Position numbers and translations under genes: made by a program. From Nitrososphaerales archaeon TH5896 (GTDB lineage: Archaea; Thermoproteota; Nitrososphaeria; Nitrososphaerales; Nitrososphaeraceae), in contig JAATVP010000021.1 in the NCBI GenBank assembly GCA_014523625.1, forward strand, positions 1-10,182: a stretch of 10,182 nucleotides of DNA, read 5' to 3'. Positions 1 to 5,422 of the stretch are shown piece after piece. The notes under the pieces were generated by a model. The model saw nothing but the letters and a program-made list of their open reading frames with translations. It was not told where the DNA came from and made no database searches. The number at the start of each line of letters is the position of its first letter. Positions within the stretch are counted from its first letter, which is position 1.

Positions 1-389
1 GTTCCTTCTTCGAGTATTTCGTATTCAAATACCCCTACCATATTATTAAGAAACGCTAGCTTATCGTTGTTGTTGGAAGATCTAAAGAAGACAGAACCTA
101 CATCCCTCCTAACTTGATCGTGATGGTGAGCAATCCCCTTTCCGATCCATGTAGCAGTTGCGGCTCTATCATCCTTCAACATCAACACACCTTGTCCCTG
201 CGCATAAATTGAACCGTCCCTTTGCGGTTCGCTCCAAAACGTTACAAGGCTCGACACGTCCTTGCCTGTACTTAATGTACAGTCTTGAGATATAGTAACC
301 TCGATTTTAGGTATTCCTTCCTCGACAGATATTAGCCTAGTGCCTATTAATTTTCCTACCTTCGTTTCATAGATTATATCTCCTAACAT
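1..389 (-). CDS. Conserved-looking protein of unknown function, C-terminus cut off by the window edge
   Basis: The reverse strand is open from an ATG at 389 to the window edge, 129 codons with no stop. The protein begins MLGDIIYETKVGKLIGTR and has alternating hydrophobic and polar stretches suggesting a beta-rich fold. It contains a glycine-rich YAQGQGVLMLKDD segment, an ATWIGKGIAHHH segment and, near the visible end, FLNNMVGVFEYEILEEG. There is no signal peptide or membrane span. It resembles small single-domain beta-barrel-like proteins of unknown function that I have a loose memory of in soil bacteria and Thaumarchaea; I cannot name a family. The ATG is preferred because a strong TATA box lies about 29 bases upstream. 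That this is a real gene is fairly sure; its function is not known. Confidence 0.75.
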   Translation of the reverse strand, partial: MLGDIIYETKVGKLIGTRLISVEEGIPKIEVTISQDCTLSTGKDVSSLVTFWSEPQRDGSIYAQGQGVLMLKDDRAATATWIGKGIAHHHDQVRRDVGSVFFRSSNNNDKLAFLNNMVGVFEYEILEEG

Positions 390-412
390 TGTCAACGGAT
401 AATAAAATCAAG

Positions 413-424
413 TGTATATATAGT
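413..424 (-). promoter_or_regulatory. TATA box of the reverse-strand gene at 389
   Basis: On the reverse strand this reads TACTATATATAC. Its centre is about 29 bases before the ATG at 389, the usual archaeal TATA-to-start distance, so the mRNA is expected to be leaderless or nearly so. Confidence 0.65.
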
Positions 425-454
425 ATTACTTAAGAATCCTTTTGACTTGTAGTC

Positions 455-595
455 GTGTTACCTTACTCCCTTACATCAGAAAATTCCAAAATAGAAATGT
501 ATGAGGAACCCAAATATGTAAAATCAGGTTCCCCTAGCAGTTTCTTCGCTCTAAGGCCGTTTGTGAATGCTATAGGAATAATAAATAGAGATTAA
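455..595 (+). CDS. Possible very small ORF in the 390-638 spacer
   Basis: An open frame of 46 codons runs from GTG at 455 to TAA at 593-595, with an internal ATG at 497 giving 32 residues (MYEEPKYVKSGSPSSFFALR and onward). The composition is protein-like, without homopolymer bias, but no clear ribosome binding site precedes either start. The GTG version would begin just beyond the divergent TATA box at 413-424. I do not recognise it. It may be chance, and nothing else in this spacer looks coding. Confidence 0.2.
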   Translation: MLPYSLTSENSKIEMYEEPKYVKSGSPSSFFALRPFVNAIGIINRD

Positions 596-638
596 ATACT
601 TATTAAATCGCCAATCTTTCTTCCCATATTTCTACTTC

Positions 639-660
639 ATTGTCTTGTGCGTAAGACAAT
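639..660. promoter_or_regulatory. Perfect 8-bp inverted repeat just upstream of a TATA box, possible operator
   Basis: ATTGTCTT at 639-646 is repeated in inverted orientation as AAGACAAT at 653-660, with a 6-base spacer. The right arm ends three bases before the TATA-like box of the small gene at 693. The palindrome is therefore centred about 43 bases before the predicted transcription start, a typical position for an archaeal activator or repressor site. The symmetry is seen directly; the regulatory role is inferred. Confidence 0.45.
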
Positions 661-663
661 AGT

Positions 664-671
664 GATATATT
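664..671 (+). promoter_or_regulatory. TATA box of the DUF504-type gene
   Basis: GATATATT is centred about 25 bases before the TTG at 693. The spacing fits a leaderless transcript starting at that codon and supports the non-ATG start. Confidence 0.55.
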
Positions 672-692
672 TGAGCAACGTTTTGAATCCTA

Positions 693-911
693 TTGAGTAG
701 GAGAAAGGGAAGACTACGCGAAATATTTAGTAAAGCGATATATGCAGATGATCCCAATCTCTATATTGTGAGTTATCGAGACTTCAATTCAATCATGGAT
801 CTCCCTCTATTGGAATTTGTCAGAGTATCTGAAAATTTTGAGCTAATTCCCTTGACTAGGATATCCAGCATTAGGAGAGAGAACAAAATCTTGTATCAAA
901 AGGGTAGTTAA
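693..911 (+). CDS. Small DUF504/MJ1316-type (UPF0248-like) protein
   Basis: A 72-residue basic protein with a TTG start. An in-frame TGA at 684-686 excludes a longer product, and a TATA box about 25 bases upstream supports this start. The C-terminal IPLTRISSIRR (52-62) followed by NKILYQK resembles the IP-x-x-RI-x-x-I signature that closes the DUF504/MJ1316 domain. The middle holds a LYIVSYRDF segment (23-31). That family is predicted to recognise RNA ends and is sometimes fused to RNA-processing enzymes; here the domain stands alone. There is no signal peptide, so the protein should be cytoplasmic. Its stop overlaps that of the convergent cupredoxin gene by four bases. Family assignment rests on the C-terminal motif alone and is moderate. 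Confidence 0.6.
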   Translation: MSRRKGRLREIFSKAIYADDPNLYIVSYRDFNSIMDLPLLEFVRVSENFELIPLTRISSIRRENKILYQKGS

Positions 912-1297
912 TTTTCTCTCACTACAATGTTTCCTCTCATAGTGGCAGGATGAAGTGAGCAGTAATATTCAAATTCTCCAGCTTTTTCTGAAGCGATTGC
1001 CGTAACAAAATCCTGTTCTGGCGATAGAATAGCTGTATTGATATTCAATTCGTCTACAATAAAATCATGCCTTACCAAATCTTTGTTCACAATGGTCAAT
1101 TTGTTGGGCTCATCGATCTTGGCGTATATTGTAGGATTGGTTTCGTTGAACAGGTTATCCTTGGCGACAAGCAAAATACCTTCTCTTCGGTCAAGGGATG
1201 AGGGTTGCGGTGGATTCACTAGATTTCCGATACCCCATAAACCTCCTACAGTAATGAAAGATATAGCAATAATAGCAATAATGTTATTGCGGATCAT
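908..1297 (-). CDS. Membrane-anchored cupredoxin (type 1 blue-copper protein)
   Basis: A 129-residue protein with an N-terminal hydrophobic segment (about 5-25), either an uncleaved anchor or a signal peptide, then a proline-rich linker and one cupredoxin domain on the outer face of the membrane. Copper ligands are visible: H77 in RHDF, and C113, H116 and M120 in CSLHPATM. The order and spacing match plastocyanin-like proteins. Thaumarchaea carry many such proteins as copper electron carriers; a specific partner cannot be named. The ATG at 1297 is fixed by an in-frame TAA two codons upstream. The ligand loop is C-x2-H-x3-M, between the x2 of amicyanin and the x4 of plastocyanin. The gene is convergent with, and overlaps, the preceding gene by four bases. 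Confidence 0.88.
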   Translation of the reverse strand: MIRNNIIAIIAISFITVGGLWGIGNLVNPPQPSSLDRREGILLVAKDNLFNETNPTIYAKIDEPNKLTIVNKDLVRHDFIVDELNINTAILSPEQDFVTAIASEKAGEFEYYCSLHPATMRGNIVVREN

Positions 1298-1675
1298 TTT
1301 TTATTGATGACACCATTTTTCAATTCTATCATGGGATCGAAGTGCGTAAGGTGCGCTATCTTGCAAATAAGAGCTGCATCGCTTTGTGAAAATAAGAGGA
1401 GTAACTCATCTTGATTCGAAATATGAATATCTATCCTGTATTATATGTCTTCATTTTGTGTTTAGCTTCTACAATTGTTTGCTCAGACAGAATAAGTACA
1501 CTCGAAAAAGGCTGAAGACATGTCATTGCAGAAAAAATGATCACTCTTCCCATCTTTGACTATTTCTTCGGTTCCTATCAGTAGTTATTCTTATAGCTTA
1601 CAATGAAATGTGTCGTACTATAATTTTTGCAAACTAAGTCCATGTGTCAAGAATTAGTTATCTTTTCAGGTGAGG
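1298..1675. other. Spacer of 378 bases, no confident gene
   Basis: Two very short + strand frames are present. 1331-1414 encodes 27 residues with C5-x2-C8. 1423-1515 encodes 30 residues beginning MNIYPVLYVFILCLASTIVC, which looks like a lone signal peptide. Neither has a clear promoter or ribosome binding site. On the reverse strand a 40-codon frame near 1555 also lacks support. The rest is AT-rich DNA between the cupredoxin promoter side and the 3' end of the tRNA. Confidence 0.4.
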
Positions 1676-1790
1676 TGCGGGAGGTGGGATTTGAACCCAC
1701 GGACCCCTTAGGGATGAGGTTTCCCCGCCGCATGGATCTGAGCGTCGTGCCAACGGTCTCACGCCTTTGGCCATGCTTGGCAACTCCCGC
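1676..1790 (-). tRNA. tRNA-Leu, anticodon CAG, read as containing two introns
   Basis: Acceptor arms GCGGGAG and CTCCCGC pair perfectly, with discriminator A (1676) and no encoded CCA. The D arm is GCC/GGC, the T arm GTGGG-TTCAAAT-CCCAC, and the variable arm is the long class II type (TCCCTAAGGGGTCC). The gene is 115 bases, 30 more than a mature archaeal tRNA-Leu. Removing 1744-1757 (14 bases, after position 30) and 1721-1736 (16 bases, after position 37) leaves a perfect anticodon stem TGAGG/CCTCA, loop CTCAGAA and exactly 85 bases. The first intron sits in a strict bulge-helix-bulge: helix CGTG/CACG with three-base bulges AGA and ACG. The second has a relaxed one. A single 30-base intron at 37/38 would give an A-C mismatch, no U33 and anticodon GTT, so I reject it. 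The tRNA identity is sure; intron borders are inferred. Confidence 0.88.
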
Positions 1791-1817
1791 TTTTGGTTCT
1801 CAATTGAATTAACTGAG

Positions 1818-1825
1818 ATTTATAT
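1818..1825 (-). promoter_or_regulatory. TATA box of tRNA-Leu
   Basis: The reverse strand reads GGATATAAATC here, with ATATAAAT centred about 31 bases before the 5' end of the tRNA at 1790 and a GGA just upstream that could serve as BRE. Confidence 0.6.
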
Positions 1826-2125
1826 CCTGTCAATTCAATTCTTGATTTCATAGATTGCTCATTTTTTAAAGGGATCGGCGGTTAGACAGTTTTAGTGCCT
1901 AGAATTGCCCAAATTGAGTAGAATAAAGTTAATGATTTCCTTTGTCCTTCTGAGACTAGTATCCTGAAGATAATGATTGAAGCATGGTCATTGTATCGAG
2001 TTAGATCATGGAATGCCAAGCAGCCTTAGGTATTAATCATGCCAACATAAAGCACGAAACAATTGTTGCAAATATACCTTTATCGAAGATTTAATCTTCT
2101 TCAAATTTCACCATAGAATCAGGGA

Positions 2126-2287
2126 TTGGACGGCAACAATTATGACTTGACTTATCTCGGTGGAAGCTCGACAATTCTAGAAGGTTTTCTTTACCCGAGA
2201 TTTGCAAAAGAACGGGAAAGTAGAATTTGTATACAACCTCAAATTATGAAACACCTTGAATCCAGCATAGGTACGTTTGCACTTTAA
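2126..2287 (+). CDS. Possible 53-residue protein of unknown function
   Basis: An open frame runs from TTG at 2126 to TAA at 2285-2287. An in-frame TAG lies just upstream at 2117-2119, so TTG is the only reasonable start. The product contains DGNNYDLTYLGGSSTILEGF and YPRFAKERESRICIQPQ and has balanced, protein-like composition, with no membrane span and no motif I recognise. A TATA-like GATTTAATC at 2087-2095 would give a leader of roughly ten bases; it lies inside a small inverted repeat (GAAGAT-TTA-ATCTTC, 2085-2099). The frame ends 56 bases before the hydrolase gene and could be its upstream companion. It could also be a decayed fragment or chance. The remainder of the 1826-2343 spacer shows nothing coding. 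Confidence 0.3.
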   Translation: MDGNNYDLTYLGGSSTILEGFLYPRFAKERESRICIQPQIMKHLESSIGTFAL

Positions 2288-2292
2288 CTTCT

Positions 2293-2304
2293 TGAACGAG
2301 TTCA
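2293..2304. repeat. Short inverted repeat upstream of the hydrolase gene
   Basis: TGAAC-GA-GTTCA is a perfect 5-bp inverted repeat ending nine bases before the TATA-like box of the gene at 2344. The position would suit a regulator site, but a palindrome this short can arise by chance. Confidence 0.25.
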
Positions 2305-2312
2305 GGAACAAA

Positions 2313-2320
2313 CTTAAATT
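2313..2320 (+). promoter_or_regulatory. TATA-like box of the metallo-hydrolase gene
   Basis: CTTAAATT is centred about 27 bases before the TTG at 2344. The spacing fits a leaderless transcript and supports that start. Confidence 0.5.
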
Positions 2321-2343
2321 CAATAGATGAGATTATCCTCATA

Positions 2344-3015
2344 TTGTACGAACACGAGGATATCCAGATCACATGGACGGGCCATGATGGGTTTAGGATA
2401 AGAGGAACAAACAGCCAAAACAACCAAGTGACGATTTATATCGATCCCTATCAACTAGCCTCCAAGTACCAGAAACAGAATGACGCAGATGTAGTTTTGC
2501 TAACCCATGATCATTTCGATCATTTAAGCATGGATGATCTGAAACAAATAATTAACAACAATACAAGTATATTATCAGCCACCGAGTGTGTTGAAAAATT
2601 AGCTGGACTGAAAGTGAAAGAGATTAGTGGGATAAAGCCTGGCGAAAAAAGTATCATTAAGGGTCTTACAATAGAAGCAGTTCCTGCATACAATATCAAT
2701 AAGAAATTTCATCCCAAGTCTGATGGAAAGGTAGGATTTATTATAAAGATAAATGAAAAGAGGATATATCATGCTGGTGATACAGATTTGATCCCAGAAA
2801 TGAAATCTGTGGATCCAGATATCGCACTTGTTCCTGTCTCGGGTACTTATGTGATGACCGCGGAAGAGGCTGCTAATGCTGTCGACGAACTAATTCGGCC
2901 CAAAAAAGTCGTAATACCTATGCATTACAATGCCGTTGTCGGTACAGAGGAAGACGCTAAGAAATTCAAAAATCTTGTTAATGTTTGTAAAGTAGAAATT
3001 CTATCCAAAGATTGA
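2344..3015 (+). CDS. Metallo-beta-lactamase-fold hydrolase, UPF0173-like
   Basis: A 223-residue cytoplasmic protein of the metallo-beta-lactamase superfamily. The metal signature H55-x-H57-x-D59-H60 sits in LLTHDHFDHLS. Further ligands are H143 and D146 in YHAGDTD and H194 in IPMHYN, which completes a two-metal site. The N-terminal ITWTGHDGF, the IDPY strand and the FHPKSDGKVGF segment match the UPF0173/YtkL-like branch, whose usual length is about 225 residues. The substrate of this branch is not established, so only a general metal-dependent hydrolase role can be given. The start is TTG: an ATG at 2326 is in another frame, the family N-terminus aligns with this start, and the TATA-like box is correctly spaced. 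It is transcribed alone; a tiny basic-peptide gene follows with its own promoter. Confidence 0.9.
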   Translation: MYEHEDIQITWTGHDGFRIRGTNSQNNQVTIYIDPYQLASKYQKQNDADVVLLTHDHFDHLSMDDLKQIINNNTSILSATECVEKLAGLKVKEISGIKPGEKSIIKGLTIEAVPAYNINKKFHPKSDGKVGFIIKINEKRIYHAGDTDLIPEMKSVDPDIALVPVSGTYVMTAEEAANAVDELIRPKKVVIPMHYNAVVGTEEDAKKFKNLVNVCKVEILSKD

Positions 3016-3063
3016 AGAGTTTCATTCATTAATCTAGCATCCTAAGTAGACTGTTTTAAAAAA

Positions 3064-3071
3064 CTTATATA
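3064..3071 (+). promoter_or_regulatory. TATA box of the small basic peptide gene
   Basis: CTTATATA is centred about 31 bases before the ATG at 3099, predicting transcription from near 3094 and a leader of only a few bases. Confidence 0.55.
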
Positions 3072-3098
3072 GTATCAATCTATTTCATATGATTGAAA

Positions 3099-3170
3099 AT
3101 GGCTGCTAAGAAAAAAGCAAAGTCTGCAAAGAAAGGAGAGAAAAAATCAACCCGATCCTCAAAGAAGTGA
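3099..3170 (+). CDS. Very small lysine-rich peptide, 23 residues
   Basis: ATG at 3099 to TGA at 3168-3170 encodes 23 residues. Ten are lysine and one is arginine, with alanine, serine, one glycine and one glutamate as spacers, starting MAAKKKAKSAKKGEKK. It has no hydrophobic core, so it is probably unstructured and nucleic-acid binding, like the basic tails of histones, Alba-type or ribosomal proteins. That role is inferred from charge only. A good TATA box about 31 bases upstream argues for expression as a separate gene. A T-run at 3232-3236 follows 60 bases after the stop and could end the transcript. It is too short for family assignment, and a broken end of a longer gene cannot be excluded. 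Confidence 0.5.
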   Translation: MAAKKKAKSAKKGEKKSTRSSKK

Positions 3171-3776
3171 TCATTTTATAGTTATCTGATCACGGCAGTT
3201 CTATGAGGTTACTAAGGAATCTCTCCTAATCTTTTTGTATTACTTCATTGCAGTTGATCCTTTTTGTTTAGTACTTTCTCAGCGGGGGGGGTCTTGGCAT
3301 ATATCATTTTAATTTAATTACTTCAAATATTTCTTTGAACAAAGTTATACCGATGATATTTTGTGACGATTTTGTTCCTCAAATAATTTTTTCTCAATTA
3401 GAAGTTGCCGGTCTTGAAACAGAAGCTGGAAGAGTTCTTCCAGACTTTAGAACAATAACATAGTGGGCAAGTTGAGCTACTTTATGTTGTCACGTATTCT
3501 AATTACTAGTTTGTTATCTATAGGTTCGGAGATTTCTAAGAAACATCCCAAAGAAATATTGATGGTTACGACCTTCACATATGCATAAACAAAACAAAAC
3601 GAGATCTTCATTTTTCCAGTGCAATTTTGTGTGGTGGTCTGGCGTTCATTTTAAACTTTCAGATACCCACCGGAGAAAGTGTCTGCAGAATTCCTAAGCT
3701 AGATAAAGATAACCGAATTTCGCGTCAATGAAATAGATTTTCAATTTCTTCTTAGATATAAGAGGGAAACACTAAC
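3171..3776. other. Long spacer of about 600 bases with no confident gene
   Basis: The stretch holds an eight-base G run (3284-3291) that stands out in this AT-rich DNA. Two short + strand frames are present: 3353-3463 (36 residues, ending LEVAGLETEAGRVLPDFRTI-T) and one of 34 codons from ATG at 3484. The first has a protein-like C-terminal half and remains open upstream through the G run to a TAG near 3270, so it could be the remnant of a larger gene. A TTTAATTA at 3313-3320 could act as a TATA box for it. I recognise neither product and see no RNA gene here. Confidence 0.35.
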
Positions 3777-3784
3777 TATAAAAA
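3777..3784 (+). promoter_or_regulatory. TATA box of tRNA-Ser
   Basis: TATAAAAA is centred about 29 bases before the first base of the tRNA at 3810. Confidence 0.65.
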
Positions 3785-3809
3785 GCTCGAATGCATCGTA
3801 AAGGAACGA

Positions 3810-3933
3810 GCAGATGTGGCAGAGTGGTCTTCTCTAAACGAGAACAAAATAATGCGTCGGCCTTGAGTGAATCAACTTAAAAGATAGCCGATTCGCCTTC
3901 GGGTGATCAGGAGTTCGAATCTCCTCATCTGCG
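3810..3933 (+). tRNA. tRNA-Ser, anticodon TGA, with an anticodon-loop intron and a D-loop insertion
   Basis: Acceptor GCAGATG pairs with CATCTGC (3926-3932), the discriminator is G (3933, as expected for serine), and CCA is not encoded. The T arm is AGGAG-TTCGAAT-CTCCT. The long variable arm TCGCC-TTCG-GGTGA has a UUCG tetraloop. The anticodon stem TCGGC/GCCGA is perfect when 18 bases at 3868-3885 are removed after position 37, the canonical archaeal intron site. The anticodon TGA is at 3864-3866 after U33. The D arm (GCA at 3819-3821, TGC at 3853-3855) is also too long by about 20 bases after the conserved GG at 3826-3827. The insertion contains a TTCTC-TAAAC-GAGAA hairpin. It looks like a second intron, but I could not fit a strict bulge-helix-bulge, so its borders are open. 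Identity is sure. Confidence 0.9.
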
Positions 3934-3936
3934 CCC

Positions 3937-3941
3937 TTTTT
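3937..3941 (+). terminator. T-run terminator of tRNA-Ser
   Basis: Five T residues begin four bases after the discriminator base. The run ends exactly next to the stop codon of the convergent CBS-domain gene. Confidence 0.5.
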
Positions 3942-5045
3942 CTAGAATTCTTCCTTTCTAATAGTTCCTCGACGGTGTTTCTTTGGCAGCTTTGCGCTGT
4001 GTGCTGATTTTATTCTTCTTTCCAACTTCGAGACAATTTCCTTCGATGCTGATATGGGATCGTATGCCACTGCCTTAGCATCTATAATGCTGTGGTTTGT
4101 CATTACTCTTGCTCTAATAGAGTATTTTCTTGTCTTGTGTTTGTCTACGTAAATGGTGACCAACTGAACATTTTCCAATCTACCTTCAATCTTTTTCAGG
4201 AATTTTGTCATAATTCTTTCGATTTCATGTTTGTCATCCTCACTTTCAGGATCTGAAATGTGTATAAAAGTAGGACCTCCGTGCTTCGGAAGTAATAATT
4301 CGAGTACATCTTTTGGTGTGATCACACCAATTGGACGGTTATTTCCTACCACAACAACTTCTTCGTGATCCTTTAAGTCGTCAGTTAATTCATCTATTTT
4401 TGAGCCCTGTTCTACAGAGTAAGCATTTCTCATGATATCCTTCACTTTTACGATTCGTACTACTGCCATTGTACCTACTCCAGGAGACTTACTCGCTCTC
4501 TCTCTGGGTTTGGATATGACGTGTGCAATATCCAATACATTTATGATTCCTGTCAAAACACCGTCCCTGCTTATAACTGGCAAACGTGATATGTTGTACC
4601 TCCTCAACTTTGAGAGAGCGTTCCCAAGGGTATCTTCACCCTCTTGTACTATAGCACCACTCATAACTGAATCCGCTGTTGAATGACCAAACCTGGCGTT
4701 CACTACTATGTCCATCTCACTTACTATTCCTACAAGTTTAGAACGATTCTCAATGACTGGAAACGCGCGATTTCCTGTATTTAGGATCATCTCTATCGCT
4801 CGCTCTACCGTAACCTCACGACTTAGGGTTGGGGTTTTCGATACGAAACCCTTAAGCTTCGATTCAGGGGAAGCATTAACTGAAAGAAATTCCTTTGCGA
4901 ATACCATCCCCAAATAGTCACTGGTATCGTTCACAATGGGAATCTGATTTAATCTGTGTGAATGCATTAGGCTAAGTGCTTTTGAAACAGAATCTTCAGG
5001 AGTTAAGGAAACTACATCCTTTATCATAATGTCGTCTACTATCAT
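3942..5045 (-). CDS. Four-CBS-domain protein with a C-terminal hibernation-factor-like domain
   Basis: A 367-residue soluble protein. Four CBS repeats lie at about 5-54, 66-117, 122-176 and 202-252. They are recognisable by V-S-L-T-P-x-D starts, LPVI or IPIV cores and GIV/GII-x-x-x-DI or PKD ends (EMDIV at 110, VLDIA at 170, TPKDV at 243). Two tandem pairs would form two Bateman modules, which usually bind adenine nucleotides. The last 110 residues (258-367) are different. They run FIHISDPES, a helix, LVTIYVDKH, YSIRARV, AKAVAYDP and ISASKEIVSKLERRIK, then a basic tail with KKHRRG. This order resembles the HPF/RaiA (S30AE) ribosome hibernation fold. I infer a ribosome-binding factor controlled by cellular energy state. 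The ATG at 5045 has TATA-like sequences about 33 and 50 bases upstream. The CBS assignment is firm; the C-terminal one is moderate. Confidence 0.88.
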   Translation of the reverse strand: MIVDDIMIKDVVSLTPEDSVSKALSLMHSHRLNQIPIVNDTSDYLGMVFAKEFLSVNASPESKLKGFVSKTPTLSREVTVERAIEMILNTGNRAFPVIENRSKLVGIVSEMDIVVNARFGHSTADSVMSGAIVQEGEDTLGNALSKLRRYNISRLPVISRDGVLTGIINVLDIAHVISKPRERASKSPGVGTMAVVRIVKVKDIMRNAYSVEQGSKIDELTDDLKDHEEVVVVGNNRPIGVITPKDVLELLLPKHGGPTFIHISDPESEDDKHEIERIMTKFLKKIEGRLENVQLVTIYVDKHKTRKYSIRARVMTNHSIIDAKAVAYDPISASKEIVSKLERRIKSAHSAKLPKKHRRGTIRKEEF

Positions 5046-5073
5046 TGTGGTTTATGATGATCCTAATCATTAC

Positions 5074-5098
5074 ATTAAAAACCTTCCTCTACTTATAA
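5074..5098. promoter_or_regulatory. Divergent promoter region with two TATA-like boxes
   Basis: ATTAAAAA at 5074-5081 is about 33 bases before the reverse ATG at 5045 and about 32 bases before the forward ATG at 5110. TTATAA at 5093-5098 is symmetric and would give a leader of about 25 bases for the reverse gene, but it is too close to serve the forward ATG at 5110. Which box serves which gene is not decided by the sequence. Confidence 0.35.
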
Positions 5099-5109
5099 CA
5101 AACGATCGG

Positions 5110-5295
5110 ATGGATAATAGACGCCTTCTCATAATTGCTGCCATAATAATAATACTTATCAGTGTAGTCACAATATATCTGGTCCCTTCCGAGACGATTA
5201 TCCCGATTCCTAATCCCGATGAAAATACCACACGCAACGACAACGATAACAAGAGTGTACCTTCTCAAGGCGGTCTTAGTCAACGGTCCCCGTAA
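5110..5295 (+). CDS. Small single-span membrane protein of unknown function
   Basis: From ATG at 5110 the product has 61 residues: a short positive N-terminus (MDNRR), one strongly hydrophobic span (about 6-24), then a proline- and asparagine/aspartate-rich hydrophilic tail ending in QRSP. The charge pattern predicts the N-terminus inside and the tail outside. The frame remains open upstream to ATG at 5029, but that would add a segment antisense to the start of the CBS gene and its promoter, so I prefer 5110. Reverse-strand frames over the same bases are also hydrophobic, which weakens the case. The orderly anchor-plus-tail layout favours this strand. No family recognised. Confidence 0.5.
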   Translation: MDNRRLLIIAAIIIILISVVTIYLVPSETIIPIPNPDENTTRNDNDNKSVPSQGGLSQRSP

Positions 5296-5422
5296 AATGG
5301 CATTATAATAAAAGTTAAGGAAAGTACTAAGTGAATTATTGAATCAAAGGGTTATCAGTTTTGAGATCGGTAGAGGTGATTAGGATATTCAAATAAATGA
5401 TGGATGCTATGAATGTTGTTTG

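Noticed and set aside
505..532. GGAACC and GGTTCC as a possible hairpin or regulator site
   Set aside because: Only six base pairs with a 16-base loop, no T-run and no fit to a promoter or gene end.
1038..1307. An 89-codon forward frame
   Set aside because: It lies wholly antisense to the cupredoxin gene, whose copper ligands and anchor are clear.
1627..1812. A 61-codon forward frame with the peptide VGFEPTDPLGMRF
   Set aside because: It is the antisense of the tRNA-Leu gene; the GFEPT peptide is the well known false product of tRNA T arms.
4432..4917. Two forward frames of 84 and 69 codons
   Set aside because: Both are shadows of the CBS-domain gene on the other strand and have no motif or promoter.
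5070..5283. Two reverse hydrophobic frames opposite the small membrane protein
   Set aside because: They would lie in the promoter of the CBS gene. One has its hydrophobic stretch in mid-sequence with arginines within it and the other has no orderly anchor; the forward frame has a proper anchor-plus-tail layout.
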